A stretch of DNA of 64,000 nucleotides from Symmachiella dynata (lineage in GTDB: Bacteria > Planctomycetota > Planctomycetia > Planctomycetales > Planctomycetaceae). The stretch lies in contig NZ_CP036276.1 in assembly GCF_007747995.1 (NCBI RefSeq), forward strand, positions 4,951,001 through 5,015,000. Reading direction: 5' to 3'. The position numbers and the translations under genes were made by a program. Below are positions 1-9,181 of this stretch, piece by piece (within the stretch, counting starts at the first letter, position 1; each line of letters starts with the position of its first letter). The notes beneath the pieces were generated by a model. That model did no database searches and was not told the DNA's origin. It saw only the letters and a program-made list of their open reading frames with translations.

Positions 1-51
1 GGAAAACTTACCGCATCGACCCGCCGGGGGATGCGAAGTAGCAGTTTGCGG

Positions 52-501
52 TTAGCTCAGATTGACGAGGTTACTATTCGCCGACTCGCACAGCGGCTTG
101 CTGCCGTTCGAGTCAGCCAAGACCTCGGCCAGTGTGGTGTTGGCAAATGCCTGCTCGACCGTCTTAATGGCATTGTCCATACGGCGATGCAACGGGCAAA
201 GCCGCGTTCCGTGGCTCGCAATATCCAGCGGGCAGGTCTCGATGCGACGAATCGGGTCGACTGCGTTGACGACTTCCAACAGCGATAAGTCTTCAGGATT
301 TTTGGCCAAGGTGAATCCGCCATTGGGTCCGCGCTGCGAGTGAACCAACCCAGCGCGATTCAAACTCGCCATCACCTTCGACAGATAAGCGGCGGGTACC
401 TTGGTCACTTTGGCAATCTGCACATTGGTTTGTGCGGCGGGCGCTTCATTCGCCAAACTGACGATCGCCCGCAGAGCGTATTCAACCGTTTGCGATAACA
501 T
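52..501 (-). CDS. Rrf2 family transcriptional regulator
   Basis: A 149-residue winged-helix repressor of the Rrf2 family (IscR/NsrR/CymR relatives). The N-terminus MLSQTVEYALRAI and the helix-turn-helix with wing (residues about 25-68, ending SQRGPNGGF) are typical. Family members often bind an iron-sulfur cluster through three cysteines; here Cys90 and Cys102 have the spacing of the outer NsrR ligands, but no cysteine lies between them and the only other one, Cys138, is near the C-terminus. It may therefore hold a cluster with an alternative ligand or sense something else. Nothing downstream is visible because the window begins. A weak purine-rich stretch (aaaggga) precedes the ATG. Family assignment is firm; ligand and targets are unknown. 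Confidence 0.9.
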   Translation of the reverse strand: MLSQTVEYALRAIVSLANEAPAAQTNVQIAKVTKVPAAYLSKVMASLNRAGLVHSQRGPNGGFTLAKNPEDLSLLEVVNAVDPIRRIETCPLDIASHGTRLCPLHRRMDNAIKTVEQAFANTTLAEVLADSNGSKPLCESANSNLVNLS

Positions 502-1024
502 CCCGTTTCATCCCTTTCAAGCGCTGGCCCGGCATACCTAGTGCACAATGCATCCCCATCGATGAGGTGTGACGCCTTAGCGCCTCAGTCTGTTCAGCAG
601 TTTGGGGGGAAGTTGCCGCAAACTCGTTTTCCATGTCTCCCTCTCAAGGAGATCCCCCCGCCTTTACAAAAACGATCTTAGACAGTCCCCGGTAACATGA
701 AAAGCCCGAGTGACGGACCCACTCGCTTTGCAACAGCCCCCTACTCCACAGCACCGGCCCCCCCCGTGCCAAGCCGACTCAGGTAACCGTCTTTCCGTAT
801 TGCAAACGATCAGCGTTTTTTGAATGGTGCGGAATAAATTTAGCCACAGATTGAACACAGATGAAACACGGATAAAAAGACAAAAGTAAAAAACTATACC
901 ATCTGCCTTTCATTCCCATACGAAGTTGGGGAACGAGGAAAAACATCTTTTTCAGCTTGATCTGTGTTTCATCTGTGTTCAATCTGTGGCTAGATAACCT
1001 CCATACCACGCATCTCAAAGCCGG
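502..1024. other. intergenic region with a palindromic repeat
   Basis: About 520 bases between the start of the Rrf2 gene and the end of the substrate-binding lipoprotein gene. No convincing gene: short open frames here have no family features and overlap the inverted repeat at 841-992. The first 200 bases must hold the Rrf2 promoter (minus strand), but I cannot point to a clear -35/-10 pair. Confidence 0.6.
841..992. repeat. inverted repeat, ATCTGTG-type intergenic element
   Basis: Two near-perfect arms about 32 bases long face each other: 841-872 begins tagccacagattgaacacag, and 961-992 is its reverse complement with two differences at the inner end. The roughly 88-base spacer contains ttggggaacgag, which resembles the core of the element at 36769-36899. 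Short palindromic units with this kind of text (ATCTGTG...CTGTGGC) are known to me as dispersed intergenic repeats in several bacterial phyla; no coding function is apparent. Could act as a mobile miniature element or as an RNA hairpin at the 3' end of the lipoprotein transcript. Confidence 0.8.
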
Positions 1025-2068
1025 CTAAAAGCCGAAATCGTATTCATCGATATTCTCTGCTGTGAAGCGGATTGGGTCGGAGAGGATGATGGTTTGATCA
1101 TCACGCGGGCTGAAGCGGAGGTTGCCGTAGCCGGGGATGTCATCCCCTTCTTTGAGTTCCTGCCCTTCCACGGCTGCCTTGGCGATGCGGACGGTCAGTT
1201 CGCCCAGGGCGTTGGGATCCCAGAGGAAGAAACTTTCTAAGACCCCCTCTTTAATATAGGGCCGCATTTTTCCGGGGGTCGAATTGCCGGTGAGAGCGAC
1301 TTGGCCGATCTTGCCGGCGCGTTTGATGGCTTCGGCGGCTCCGGGAACGGAATTGGAATCGAAAGCGATGATCCCTTTCAGGTTCGGGTGCGCGTTTAAC
1401 AGCGTGCCGACTTTTTGCGCCGCTTCGGTTTCGTTCTCTTTGGTGATGACGGTTTCGACCAATTTCAGTTTGGGATATTTTTCCGCCGCCCGGGCTTCGG
1501 CATAGCTGCGCCAGGTATTTAAATTGGCAGCGTCGAGACTGGCGATCGCAATGGCCCACTCCCCTTCCTCGTTCATCTGCCGAGCGATCTCATCCATCAG
1601 CGATTCACCCAATACCTTGTCATCGACTTGATTGACCATGTACTGCCGACCGCTATCAGGCGCGTCGCTGTCCCAGGTGAGGACCGTAATTCCCGCAGCC
1701 CGCGCTTTGTCGACGAACGGCTTGATCCGTTTGGGCTGATTGGGCGCAATGCAAATTGCATCGACGCCGTTGCGAATCCAGGTATCGATATAATTATTCT
1801 GCTCTTCGCCGCTGGGCGTGGCGGGGCCGTCATAGATCAGCTTGACCCCCAAATCATCGGCCGCCTTTTGCGCTCCTTTTTCGCAAGCCACAAAATAATC
1901 GATGCCCACCAACTTGGGCATCATGGCGATGACGATTTCGTCGGATTGGTCGTTCGAGGCTGCGCCATCTTCAACCGATTGCCCGCAACCGATAGAGAAC
2001 AGGGCTCCCAGAAAAACCGTGGCGACGATCTGAAAAAAACGAAGCGGCAATCGAGAAGTGTGATGCAT
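1025..2068 (-). CDS. sugar ABC transporter substrate-binding lipoprotein (RhaS/LsrB-like)
   Basis: A 347-residue periplasmic-binding protein of the Peripla_BP_4 type. A hydrophobic signal ends in SIGC, so Cys28 is probably lipidated, though the lipobox lacks the usual Leu at -3. The mature part follows the two-lobe fold; the stretch GNSTPGKMRPYIKEG followed by LWDPNALGEL is close to the ligand-site loop of rhamnose (RhaS) and autoinducer-2 (LsrB) binding proteins. It would deliver a sugar to a permease/ATPase pair, but no permease or ATPase is adjacent; a matching RbsA-type ATPase lies alone at 57105. It follows the PPC-domain gene by about 170 bases on the same strand. Substrate is not predictable. 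Confidence 0.85.
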   Translation of the reverse strand: MHHTSRLPLRFFQIVATVFLGALFSIGCGQSVEDGAASNDQSDEIVIAMMPKLVGIDYFVACEKGAQKAADDLGVKLIYDGPATPSGEEQNNYIDTWIRNGVDAICIAPNQPKRIKPFVDKARAAGITVLTWDSDAPDSGRQYMVNQVDDKVLGESLMDEIARQMNEEGEWAIAIASLDAANLNTWRSYAEARAAEKYPKLKLVETVITKENETEAAQKVGTLLNAHPNLKGIIAFDSNSVPGAAEAIKRAGKIGQVALTGNSTPGKMRPYIKEGVLESFFLWDPNALGELTVRIAKAAVEGQELKEGDDIPGYGNLRFSPRDDQTIILSDPIRFTAENIDEYDFGF

Positions 2069-2237
2069 GGGAAGTCGATGAATCCTGCGAGACGGGAAAG
2101 AGGACGACGTAATAAACGGCTGCTGCGATGTACAACCAGCTATACTATTACGGATATCGTGTCGATCTTTCCACCGTGGCGCGCAGGACGATCGCGGAAT
2201 CTCGCAAATGAAACGGGGGCGTAGTTGGACGGCTCGA

Positions 2238-3887
2238 CTACTTCGCTTCGGCCGGTTTCAACACCGTCAGCCAAGGTGCTGCGGTCGTCGCCGTAAAACC
2301 GGTGATGGTTGCTTCGGCGGTGCGGCTGAGCGGTGTTTCCCCGGCCACCGTCCCCACAATACGAATCGGGCCGCTGACCGGTCCGGTTGCCGAAGTCAGT
2401 TGCAGCTTGACCGACTTGGCCGTATCCCCTTTTTTCTTTGAGACGACAGTCGTCGCTGTCACGCCCTCGGGAAGATCAACAGCGGTGATGCTGATTTCGC
2501 CCCCGTAGCCATGCAATCGCCCCACAGTCACGGGAATTTCTAATGCTGTTCCCGGCGTGAGCGTAAAGGCATCGGCCGCGAGCTTCAGATTGAAGTCGGC
2601 CTGTGGAAGGGTTCCACTGAGACGATAGACGTAGCGAAATCCACCATCACGATTCAGGTCGCGAATCATCAAGCGATAGTCGCCATCGGCGGGGATCGTA
2701 TGAGACAAGACCGCATCGCGCTGGCTGCGATTAATGTCATCCACCTGCGCCAGTCGTTTGCCGTTGGCGTCGGTGAGGCGAATCAACGGATCCAAGGGAA
2801 ATCCCAATGCCCACGATTCGGCACGGAATTCGACCTTTTGACCTTTCTTGGCGGTGAACTGATACCAATCCTCGTCCCGTTCTTCGGAGATGGATCCGGA
2901 AATTGTCATGGGAAGCTGAATGGGTTGGGGATGCCCAGCATCGTTTACGGCTGACTCGACCGTTACGGCATGCGGAACGGTTTTGATCAACGTGGTATTC
3001 CCCAATTCCGGATGAAAGAGCGGAGCAACATCCTCATGGTTACTGGATAATGGCACGGTGTAAAATCGAACCGGCTGCGGAATGTTCCAGCCCCGCAATT
3101 CGATCTCGGTGGGATGATTTTGTGAGGCAGCCAACGGAAATGCATGATCCACAAACGCCGCCGTCGTGAGCGTCAATCGATAGACATAACTGGCCGAAGC
3201 GGAAAAACTGATCGACTGATTCGGTTTCGAAGGAAATGCAAACGTACGCACCAGATACGTTCCCGCCTCCTCTGCCGTGAACACGACCTGCGGGTCGAGG
3301 TTATACGTATCGTGATTGAACGCCAGACGAAAACCATTGGGCGAGGTCACTTCTAGGATTGCATCCATCGGGGAACCAAGCACTTCATTGGCCGCCATCG
3401 AAGCAACCAGCGTCTGCCCAGCGGCGAGTTTTACGGCGAAGGTGTCGACGTCGCTTCTCCCGTTGATCCGTCCATTGACAATGACAGTCGTGGTTTCCAG
3501 CAGTTGCGGTTTGCGGTAGTCGTTGTTCGGTTCTTTCTCATTCATTTCAGACAGCGTACCGACGACAAACGGTCGCAACGGCGAGGCGCCTTCGTCGTTA
3601 TGCAAGCGAACCCAATAGACGCCCGGAACGGCGTCTGAATCGACGGTGATTTTGAGTTTGCCTTTGTCCTTTTCAGGTTCGACGGTGATCCCCGCGCGAT
3701 CGGTTAACACTTGCGGCGGCCAAGTCGCGTTTTTCCCAGCGGCTTCGACCGAAACCGTCGTTCCCCGCTGCGCACCGGCGGGGTGCAAATAGCTCAACTC
3801 CGGCTTCGCTGCGAACAAATCCGCAGAGGCAAATCCGGTCAAAAACAGGACCAGGATGAACGATTGTCGCCAAAAACAAAGTCGCAT
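2238..3887 (-). CDS. exported PPC-domain protein
   Basis: Exported protein of about 549 residues. The open frame extends further upstream, but the ATG at 3887 is preferred because it gives a normal signal peptide (MRLCFWRQSF, hydrophobic core, cleavage near ASA); the in-frame ATG at 3917 is an alternative. It carries two bacterial pre-peptidase C-terminal (PPC) domains: one opening with EPNND near residue 119 and one near 327-440 with EDWYQF. The rest is beta-rich with no catalytic motif. Proteins of this layout usually sit next to DUF1549/DUF1553 proteins in planctomycetes, and here that partner is directly upstream on the same strand (124 bases between the frames as drawn). Probably a cell-surface or periplasmic binding protein; function unknown. 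Confidence 0.8.
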   Translation of the reverse strand: MRLCFWRQSFILVLFLTGFASADLFAAKPELSYLHPAGAQRGTTVSVEAAGKNATWPPQVLTDRAGITVEPEKDKGKLKITVDSDAVPGVYWVRLHNDEGASPLRPFVVGTLSEMNEKEPNNDYRKPQLLETTTVIVNGRINGRSDVDTFAVKLAAGQTLVASMAANEVLGSPMDAILEVTSPNGFRLAFNHDTYNLDPQVVFTAEEAGTYLVRTFAFPSKPNQSISFSASASYVYRLTLTTAAFVDHAFPLAASQNHPTEIELRGWNIPQPVRFYTVPLSSNHEDVAPLFHPELGNTTLIKTVPHAVTVESAVNDAGHPQPIQLPMTISGSISEERDEDWYQFTAKKGQKVEFRAESWALGFPLDPLIRLTDANGKRLAQVDDINRSQRDAVLSHTIPADGDYRLMIRDLNRDGGFRYVYRLSGTLPQADFNLKLAADAFTLTPGTALEIPVTVGRLHGYGGEISITAVDLPEGVTATTVVSKKKGDTAKSVKLQLTSATGPVSGPIRIVGTVAGETPLSRTAEATITGFTATTAAPWLTVLKPAEAK

Positions 3888-4210
3888 ACCGCTGTCTTTC
3901 AATAGAGCAATATTCATTTTCGAGAGTCGGGGCGGGTCGCGTTTATACCCACATACAAGTAATTTTGACGCCCCAACGCTGCCGCATAAATGAGGCATCG
4001 ATTTGAGTGGTCTCAGTCTCACGGTAAACTTCAGATCCAGGGTGGCTGGGGACGAGTGCAAACTCGCCCCCAGGTGATTTGGCATCCCCGCGTCTCATGC
4101 ACTGGGTGCGGACTACGTCCGTCCCCGACCACCCATCGTCTCTAATCTTTACGTAAAATTCGACGCTGACGAATGACGAGAACCAGTCGTCGCCGCGACC
4201 AACGCAGTCA

Positions 4211-6664
4211 TCAATCCTTAAACAGAAATTCGGGCGTGTTGAGCAACGCCCATGCCAAGTCCTCGACCGCTTTGCGACGATCGTTTTCGCTGATCAACTT
4301 GCCACCGAACTGCAATTCTTCTTCGCTCGGATTACGACCGTAGATCAACAAGTAAAGGTCCGTCACAATCTCTTGCGGCGATTTTTCCGAAGCCGCCAAC
4401 TTGGCCACCCGGCCGTCATCACTGGTGACTTTCTCGTGCAAACGGGGTGCATTCATCAGATGCAAGGTCTGCACCACGGTCGTGTCGGGTGTCCGTTCAC
4501 AAGGGGGATCCTGGTTGGGATCGGGACGGCCAAAGGCATCCAAAAACAGCGAACCGACACGATGCGACCAAATCTGATTGGCGCGCGAACCGGTAGGCAT
4601 CGCTGAGAAAGTCTCGGGAACATCGGTGATATCACACACCGCATCCAACAGTACCTCCGCCCGCAACCGTTTGCGGTAATACCGCGAATAGTTCCGCGTA
4701 TCGGCCACGTTGCGTTCGCCGGGCAATGAACTCAAACCGTACACATGCGACGTCGCGATGCTGCGGATCAAATGTTTGATGTCGTAATCGTGTTCGCGAA
4801 AGTCCTCGGCCAATGCGGCCAGCAGCGCCGCATTTGTGGGAGGATTCGTGCCCCGTAGATCGTCGACCGGTTCGACGATACCACGGCCCATCATGTCGGC
4901 CCAAATCCGATTCGCCATGACTTCGGCGAAGAAATGATTTTCATCCGAAGTGATCCAACTGGCCAATGCCTCGCGGGGGTCGCCGTCGGGGTCGATCTCT
5001 GGGGCTTCGCCAAACAGCGGACGCGGCGGCATCACCGCTCCCGTGAGTGGATGCTTCACTGCCCCGCTCTCTTTCGCATAGATCATCTCTTCACTGCCGG
5101 AAATCGGCGGTGACAAGCCTGTCCCTTTGTGTCCCACCTTGGCGAAGTAGGCGGCGAAACTGTAGAAATCGTCCTGCCCCCAGATTTCGAAGGGATGGTG
5201 ATGGCATTTGGCACATTCCAGCCGGACCCCCAAAAACAACTGGCTGACAATTGTGGTCAATTCATCGGGAGAACGGCGGTCGCGAAACATTGTGACCGCT
5301 CCGTTGCGAAATGTGCCACCCCGCGCGGTGAGCAGATCCCGCACGAATTCATCATACGGTTTGTTTTTAATAAACGCATCGCGAATCCACGCATCGTAAT
5401 TCATCACGGCTTTGATACCGACACGATAAGGATTAGGCCGCAGCAAGTCGGCCCATTTGTTGGCCCAATGGTTGGCATATTCGGGTCGCGCCAACAACCG
5501 GTCTACGACTGCGACCCGTTTGTCGGGTGACGAGTCATTTAGAAAGTTGCGAATTTCTTCCGGTGTCGGCACACACCCGATGATGTCCAGATAGGCCCGC
5601 CGCAAAAACTTGGCGTCCTCAGCCGGCGGCGACGGGGTGATCCCCAACCGCTGCAATTTATTCCAAACGTGCTGGTCGATGTAATTGTTGCGAGGCAGCT
5701 GTGCATAAAATTCCGGCGGCACATCGCCCTCGAGCGGAATCATGATGTCGGCAATGGCAATCTCGCCCATATACCGTGCCATGATGGCCGCTTCGCCGGG
5801 AATCGGCCCTGCTTTGACAAGGCCTTGTTCATCGACGCCGACCACAGCCCCCTCGTTGGATTGAAATTGAGCCAAGCGCGTGACGTCACGGGTCGAACCA
5901 TCGGAATAATGTGCGGTGACAATTAACTGTTGCTCCTCCTCAGGCAGCATCTTGCGTTCTGTTGGGCTGACAGTCACTTTTTTCAATACAGGATCATCGG
6001 CTGTCGAACGTGGCAATCCAGCCGCGACCCAACGAGCGAACATGGCAAAATCATCCCCGTCGGGATCCAACCGTTTGCCGCCGCCATGCGGCTCAATCGC
6101 CGCAGCCTTGCGCAACAGCAAGCTAGATTCGGGAGCGGCCAAGAACAATCGTCGGCCGCGTGCCTCGGCTTTTAAAGCGTCGGAATCAAAATCGGCATCG
6201 AATCCCAGCAAGGAGAGCTGAAATCCGTTTTGACCGCGTGCTTTGCCATGACAGGCCCCCGCATTGCATCCGGCGCGGGTGAAAATCGGGATGATGTCGA
6301 GTTCTAAGGTTGGGGTCGGTTGCGCGTCGGCGTTCACAACCTGCACCGCGACTTCCACTTTGTGTCCGTCTCTTTGGGCGACGACTTTGCCAGTGCCATC
6401 CTTTAAGCCGGTGACGATCCCCGCCTCGTTGACCTCCACGATTTCGGGCGTCAGCGAAAGAAACTCGACGTCACGGGTGAGGTCCTGTTGCTTGCCGCCG
6501 GTCTCGCCAGCCACAATCAACTGTTGGCGAACACCCCGCCCACGAAGGACGACCTCACTGGGTGCGATTGACAAACCAGACGGTTCATCACTGGCCGTTG
6601 CGGTCAACGGAACCGTGGCTGTGAAAAGGATCAGTCCGGTGAATAGGTAGCAAAATCGTTGCAT
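4211..6664 (-). CDS. DUF1549/DUF1553 domain protein with Ig-like domains and CX4CH motif
   Basis: An 817-residue exported protein. In order: signal peptide (about 1-25), BIG2-type Ig-like domain (30-112), a cytochrome-like segment with Cys133, Cys138 and His139 (GCNAGACHG, CX4CH rather than CXXCH), a second BIG2-like stretch (about 225-310), DUF1549 (about 320-480), a CAKCHHHPFE motif, and DUF1553 to the end. This composite is highly characteristic of Planctomycetota and its biochemical role is not established; surface electron transfer or polysaccharide attack has been suggested for the group. The PPC-domain gene follows downstream. There is no adjacent DUF1501 partner, which such genes often have; a lone DUF1501 gene lies at 60487. 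Confidence 0.9.
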   Translation of the reverse strand: MQRFCYLFTGLILFTATVPLTATASDEPSGLSIAPSEVVLRGRGVRQQLIVAGETGGKQQDLTRDVEFLSLTPEIVEVNEAGIVTGLKDGTGKVVAQRDGHKVEVAVQVVNADAQPTPTLELDIIPIFTRAGCNAGACHGKARGQNGFQLSLLGFDADFDSDALKAEARGRRLFLAAPESSLLLRKAAAIEPHGGGKRLDPDGDDFAMFARWVAAGLPRSTADDPVLKKVTVSPTERKMLPEEEQQLIVTAHYSDGSTRDVTRLAQFQSNEGAVVGVDEQGLVKAGPIPGEAAIMARYMGEIAIADIMIPLEGDVPPEFYAQLPRNNYIDQHVWNKLQRLGITPSPPAEDAKFLRRAYLDIIGCVPTPEEIRNFLNDSSPDKRVAVVDRLLARPEYANHWANKWADLLRPNPYRVGIKAVMNYDAWIRDAFIKNKPYDEFVRDLLTARGGTFRNGAVTMFRDRRSPDELTTIVSQLFLGVRLECAKCHHHPFEIWGQDDFYSFAAYFAKVGHKGTGLSPPISGSEEMIYAKESGAVKHPLTGAVMPPRPLFGEAPEIDPDGDPREALASWITSDENHFFAEVMANRIWADMMGRGIVEPVDDLRGTNPPTNAALLAALAEDFREHDYDIKHLIRSIATSHVYGLSSLPGERNVADTRNYSRYYRKRLRAEVLLDAVCDITDVPETFSAMPTGSRANQIWSHRVGSLFLDAFGRPDPNQDPPCERTPDTTVVQTLHLMNAPRLHEKVTSDDGRVAKLAASEKSPQEIVTDLYLLIYGRNPSEEELQFGGKLISENDRRKAVEDLAWALLNTPEFLFKD

Positions 6665-6830
6665 GGTGGGATCACCAATGGTTGGCTGTGGGGTGGGAAA
6701 TCAGGAGGGAGGGTCGCTATGATGTCCTTCAAGCGTGGGATCCATTTTAACAGCACTGGGGAGGCAAAAGGAAGAGAAACTGCCGCAACGTGGCAAATTG
6801 GCCCCAAAACCGACTAGGATTAAGAAAGGC

Positions 6831-7181
6831 ATGCATCTCATGCAAATCGAACCACTTGAGGTCTACTGCAGAGATTCGAATTACGCCATTGTTAAGCCTC
6901 CTGGACGCAAATTTCCGGGTGCAGTCATTCAAGGCGATTCGCTTGCCATTCTAGCGTATTTGGCAAATCAAATTGCCATGGCGGCCGCAGAAAACCGTGC
7001 GACTGGGGATACTTTTCTCGGGCATGTGGAGGAACTCAACAATTTGTTGGTTGATCGGATTCTTCACTACCAAGAAGTCCTCCAAAACCACGAGATTGAT
7101 TTCCCCCATTCCCCAAAAATCACCCCGTCGCAACTCGTTAACTTTTTCCCTTTAGATGACGAAGAGACCGTGGCTACTTAA
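6831..7181 (+). CDS. small DUF6959-like protein
   Basis: A 116-residue protein starting at the ATG at 6831, chosen because aagaaaggc lies just upstream; the frame is open further 5' without a better start. The N-terminal half has the pattern VYCRDSNYAIVKPPGRKFPG followed by VIQGDSL, which I recognise as the core of the small DUF6959 family. The C-terminal half adds helices and ends FFPLDDEETVAT. No signal peptide or catalytic motif. It is alone between the divergent DUF1549 gene and hemB. Family members are uncharacterised. Family recall is moderate; that it is a real gene is likely. Confidence 0.7.
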   Translation: MHLMQIEPLEVYCRDSNYAIVKPPGRKFPGAVIQGDSLAILAYLANQIAMAAAENRATGDTFLGHVEELNNLLVDRILHYQEVLQNHEIDFPHSPKITPSQLVNFFPLDDEETVAT

Positions 7182-7242
7182 CGTCTGATATGATTCTTCG
7201 TTCTCCCATGTCACTCAATTTCCTTAGAAAACAGGCCCGAAC

Positions 7243-8256
7243 GTGTCTTCATCGTCTTCCTCAGGGTTTCCCGGCGTCCGCATGCGGCGGTTGCGTACTC
7301 ATCCTAAATTGAGGGATCTCGTCCGCGAGACGCACCTGCGTCCGGATGATTTTATTCTCCCGCTGTTCGTGCGGCACGGCGAAAATCAGCGTGTGGATAT
7401 CTCATCCATGCCGGGGCATGCACAACTGACCACGGACCTTTTGGCTGACGAAGTTGCTGAAATCGAGGCATTGGGGATTCCGGCGATCATTCTGTTTGGA
7501 ATTCCCGCACACAAAGATGCGGTCGGTAGCGACGCCTTCGATGATGTCGGCATCGTGCAACAGGCGGTGCGGGCGATTAAATCCGCCGGGTTAAAATTGT
7601 TGGTCATGACTGATGTCTGTTTCTGCGAATTCACCGATCACGGCCATTGCGGCATCATTAATGAGAAAACCGGCCAGACGGATGTCGACAACGATGCGAC
7701 TTTGGAAATCTTAGTCAAACAAGCGGTCAGCCACGCGCGGGCCGGTGCCGATGTCATCGCTCCCAGCGGCATGATGGACGGGATGATCGTCGCACTGCGG
7801 CAAGGACTGGATGAAGCCGGTTTTACACACCTGCCGATTCTCAGCTATGCAGCCAAGTATTCGTCGGGGTTCTATGGTCCGTTTCGCGAAGCGGCCGAAA
7901 GTGCTCCGACGTTTGGCGACCGGCGTACCTATCAAATGGACCCGGCGAATGGCGCCGAGGCACTGCGTGAAGTATTATTGGATGTCCAAGAGGGTGCGGA
8001 CATGTTAATGGTCAAACCGGCGCTTAGTTACCTGGATGTGATCCAAAGTGTGAAACAAGCGCACCCCAGCGTTCCACTAGCGGCGTACAACGTCAGCGGC
8101 GAGTTTGCGATGCTCAAAGCGGCAGCGGCCAATGGTTGGATTGATGAGCAGCGTGTCGCGCTGGAGGTCCTGACTTCGATCAAGCGCGCTGGTGCCGACA
8201 TGATCCTGACTTACCACGCCAAAGACGCTTGCCGCTGGCTGACCAATCCTGGATAG
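7243..8256 (+). CDS. hemB: delta-aminolevulinic acid dehydratase (porphobilinogen synthase)
   Basis: HemB condenses two 5-aminolevulinate molecules to porphobilinogen in tetrapyrrole synthesis. The 337 residues match family length. Schiff-base lysines are Lys205 ([10 protein letters not shown]) and Lys258 (MLMVKPA). The metal site [14 protein letters not shown] holds Cys126, Cys128 and Cys136, the zinc-dependent version rather than the Asp-rich magnesium version. The frame opens with GTG at 7243; ATG at 7282 is in frame but would remove the beginning of the N-terminal arm. It stands alone here; a HemQ-type gene of the late heme pathway is at 54267. Confidence 0.97.
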   Translation: MSSSSSSGFPGVRMRRLRTHPKLRDLVRETHLRPDDFILPLFVRHGENQRVDISSMPGHAQLTTDLLADEVAEIEALGIPAIILFGIPAHKDAVGSDAFDDVGIVQQAVRAIKSAGLKLLVMTDVCFCEFTDHGHCGIINEKTGQTDVDNDATLEILVKQAVSHARAGADVIAPSGMMDGMIVALRQGLDEAGFTHLPILSYAAKYSSGFYGPFREAAESAPTFGDRRTYQMDPANGAEALREVLLDVQEGADMLMVKPALSYLDVIQSVKQAHPSVPLAAYNVSGEFAMLKAAAANGWIDEQRVALEVLTSIKRAGADMILTYHAKDACRWLTNPG

Positions 8257-8542
8257 CTATCCCCATCCAGGTCTGGCAAGGACATAGTAGATTATCCTAT
8301 GTAATAACCGGTGAACGCTCCGTATCATTTCTATGTACGGACCAGGTCCAATTGCATCACGGAGGATACACAACTCGCTCTTCAAGTGGGAATACCTAGT
8401 ATACACGCCGGGAAATTCACGATTAGTGCTCATTCGCTCACTAGTGAATACCCGCGACCAGTCACTACACTCCCGCAGGAATCAAGGTTATTTTGCCCTC
8501 TAGGTATGGATTTAAGCTGGCACACAAACAATAAGAAAGCGA

Positions 8543-8986
8543 ATGATGGCTAAGAAAAAGAAGAACTTGTCGGTTACTGATTTAGAAAACCTACTACAAC
8601 AGCGGATGACGCAGTTGGAAACTCTGATCGAGAAGCGGCGGAATCTGCAAGATCAGATCGCCCAGTTGGATCGTGAAATCCACAGCGTCAATGGATCGGG
8701 TGCAGGGCCTGGTCGCGTTTCCAAATCGAAAGTCGTGGCCAAGCCAAAACGCAAACGCCGCCGCGCACGCAACTCGGTCTCATTGACCTCCGTCGTCGCC
8801 GCCGTGCTCGCTAAGCACAAAAAAGGGCTTCCGACCGCTGAAATCGAAAGCGCCGTGTTAGCCACCGGCTACAAGACCACGAGCAAAAATTTTCGTCCCA
8901 TGATCTATCAAACATTGGCGAAAATGAAAGAAGCCAAGGACGTCGTCTACGATGGGGACGCCAAGCTGTATAAGTTGACGAAATAG
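8543..8986 (+). CDS. basic coiled-coil / winged-helix protein
   Basis: A 147-residue cytoplasmic protein starting at ATG 8543 (or 8546), with aagaaagcg just upstream. Residues about 8-50 form a coiled coil; about 58-78 are a very basic linker (KPKRKRRRARN); about 79-147 look like a small winged-helix domain (SVVAAVLAKHKKGLPTAEIE ... YKTTSKNFRPMIYQTL), resembling the HARE-HTH type found in chromatin and DNA-associated proteins. Probably binds DNA, perhaps nucleoid-associated. Not part of an obvious operon; a strong terminator lies 136 bases downstream. I do not recognise a named gene. Confidence 0.75.
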   Translation: MMAKKKKNLSVTDLENLLQQRMTQLETLIEKRRNLQDQIAQLDREIHSVNGSGAGPGRVSKSKVVAKPKRKRRRARNSVSLTSVVAAVLAKHKKGLPTAEIESAVLATGYKTTSKNFRPMIYQTLAKMKEAKDVVYDGDAKLYKLTK

Positions 8987-9090
8987 TTTGTCCAACTCTG
9001 GTTGATGTCTTGTCCTGAGGAAATATGATTGATTGCGGGTGCCGCGCAATGGATCAATCTCAGCTACATTCAACCCCAGTTGTGGACACA

Positions 9091-9151
9091 AACGGGCCGT
9101 GACCCGTTGATTCACGTGAAAAACGGTGGGACTCGACCCGCCGTTTTTTTT
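9091..9151 (+). terminator. intrinsic terminator with upstream competing hairpin (possible attenuator)
   Basis: AACGGTGGG (9122-9130) pairs with CCCGCCGTT (9137-9145) around a six-base loop and runs into eight T (9144-9151), a textbook intrinsic terminator. Directly upstream is a second hairpin, AACGGG (9091-9096) with CCCGTT (9103-9108), then the palindrome TTCACGTGAA (9111-9120). The CCGTT of the first hairpin can also pair with the AACGG of the terminator, which is the geometry of an attenuator. The simplest reading is a terminator for the preceding gene; the M20 peptidase starts only a few tens of bases beyond. Confidence 0.8.
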
Positions 9152-9181
9152 ATGACTCCACCCAACCAATTGAAACCTGCA

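Noticed and set aside
779-1018. 79-residue minus-strand open frame
   Set aside because: Made almost entirely of the inverted repeat at 841-992.
8311-8553. 80-residue plus-strand open frame between hemB and the coiled-coil gene
   Set aside because: No family features; overlaps the start of the next gene, which has the better ribosome site.
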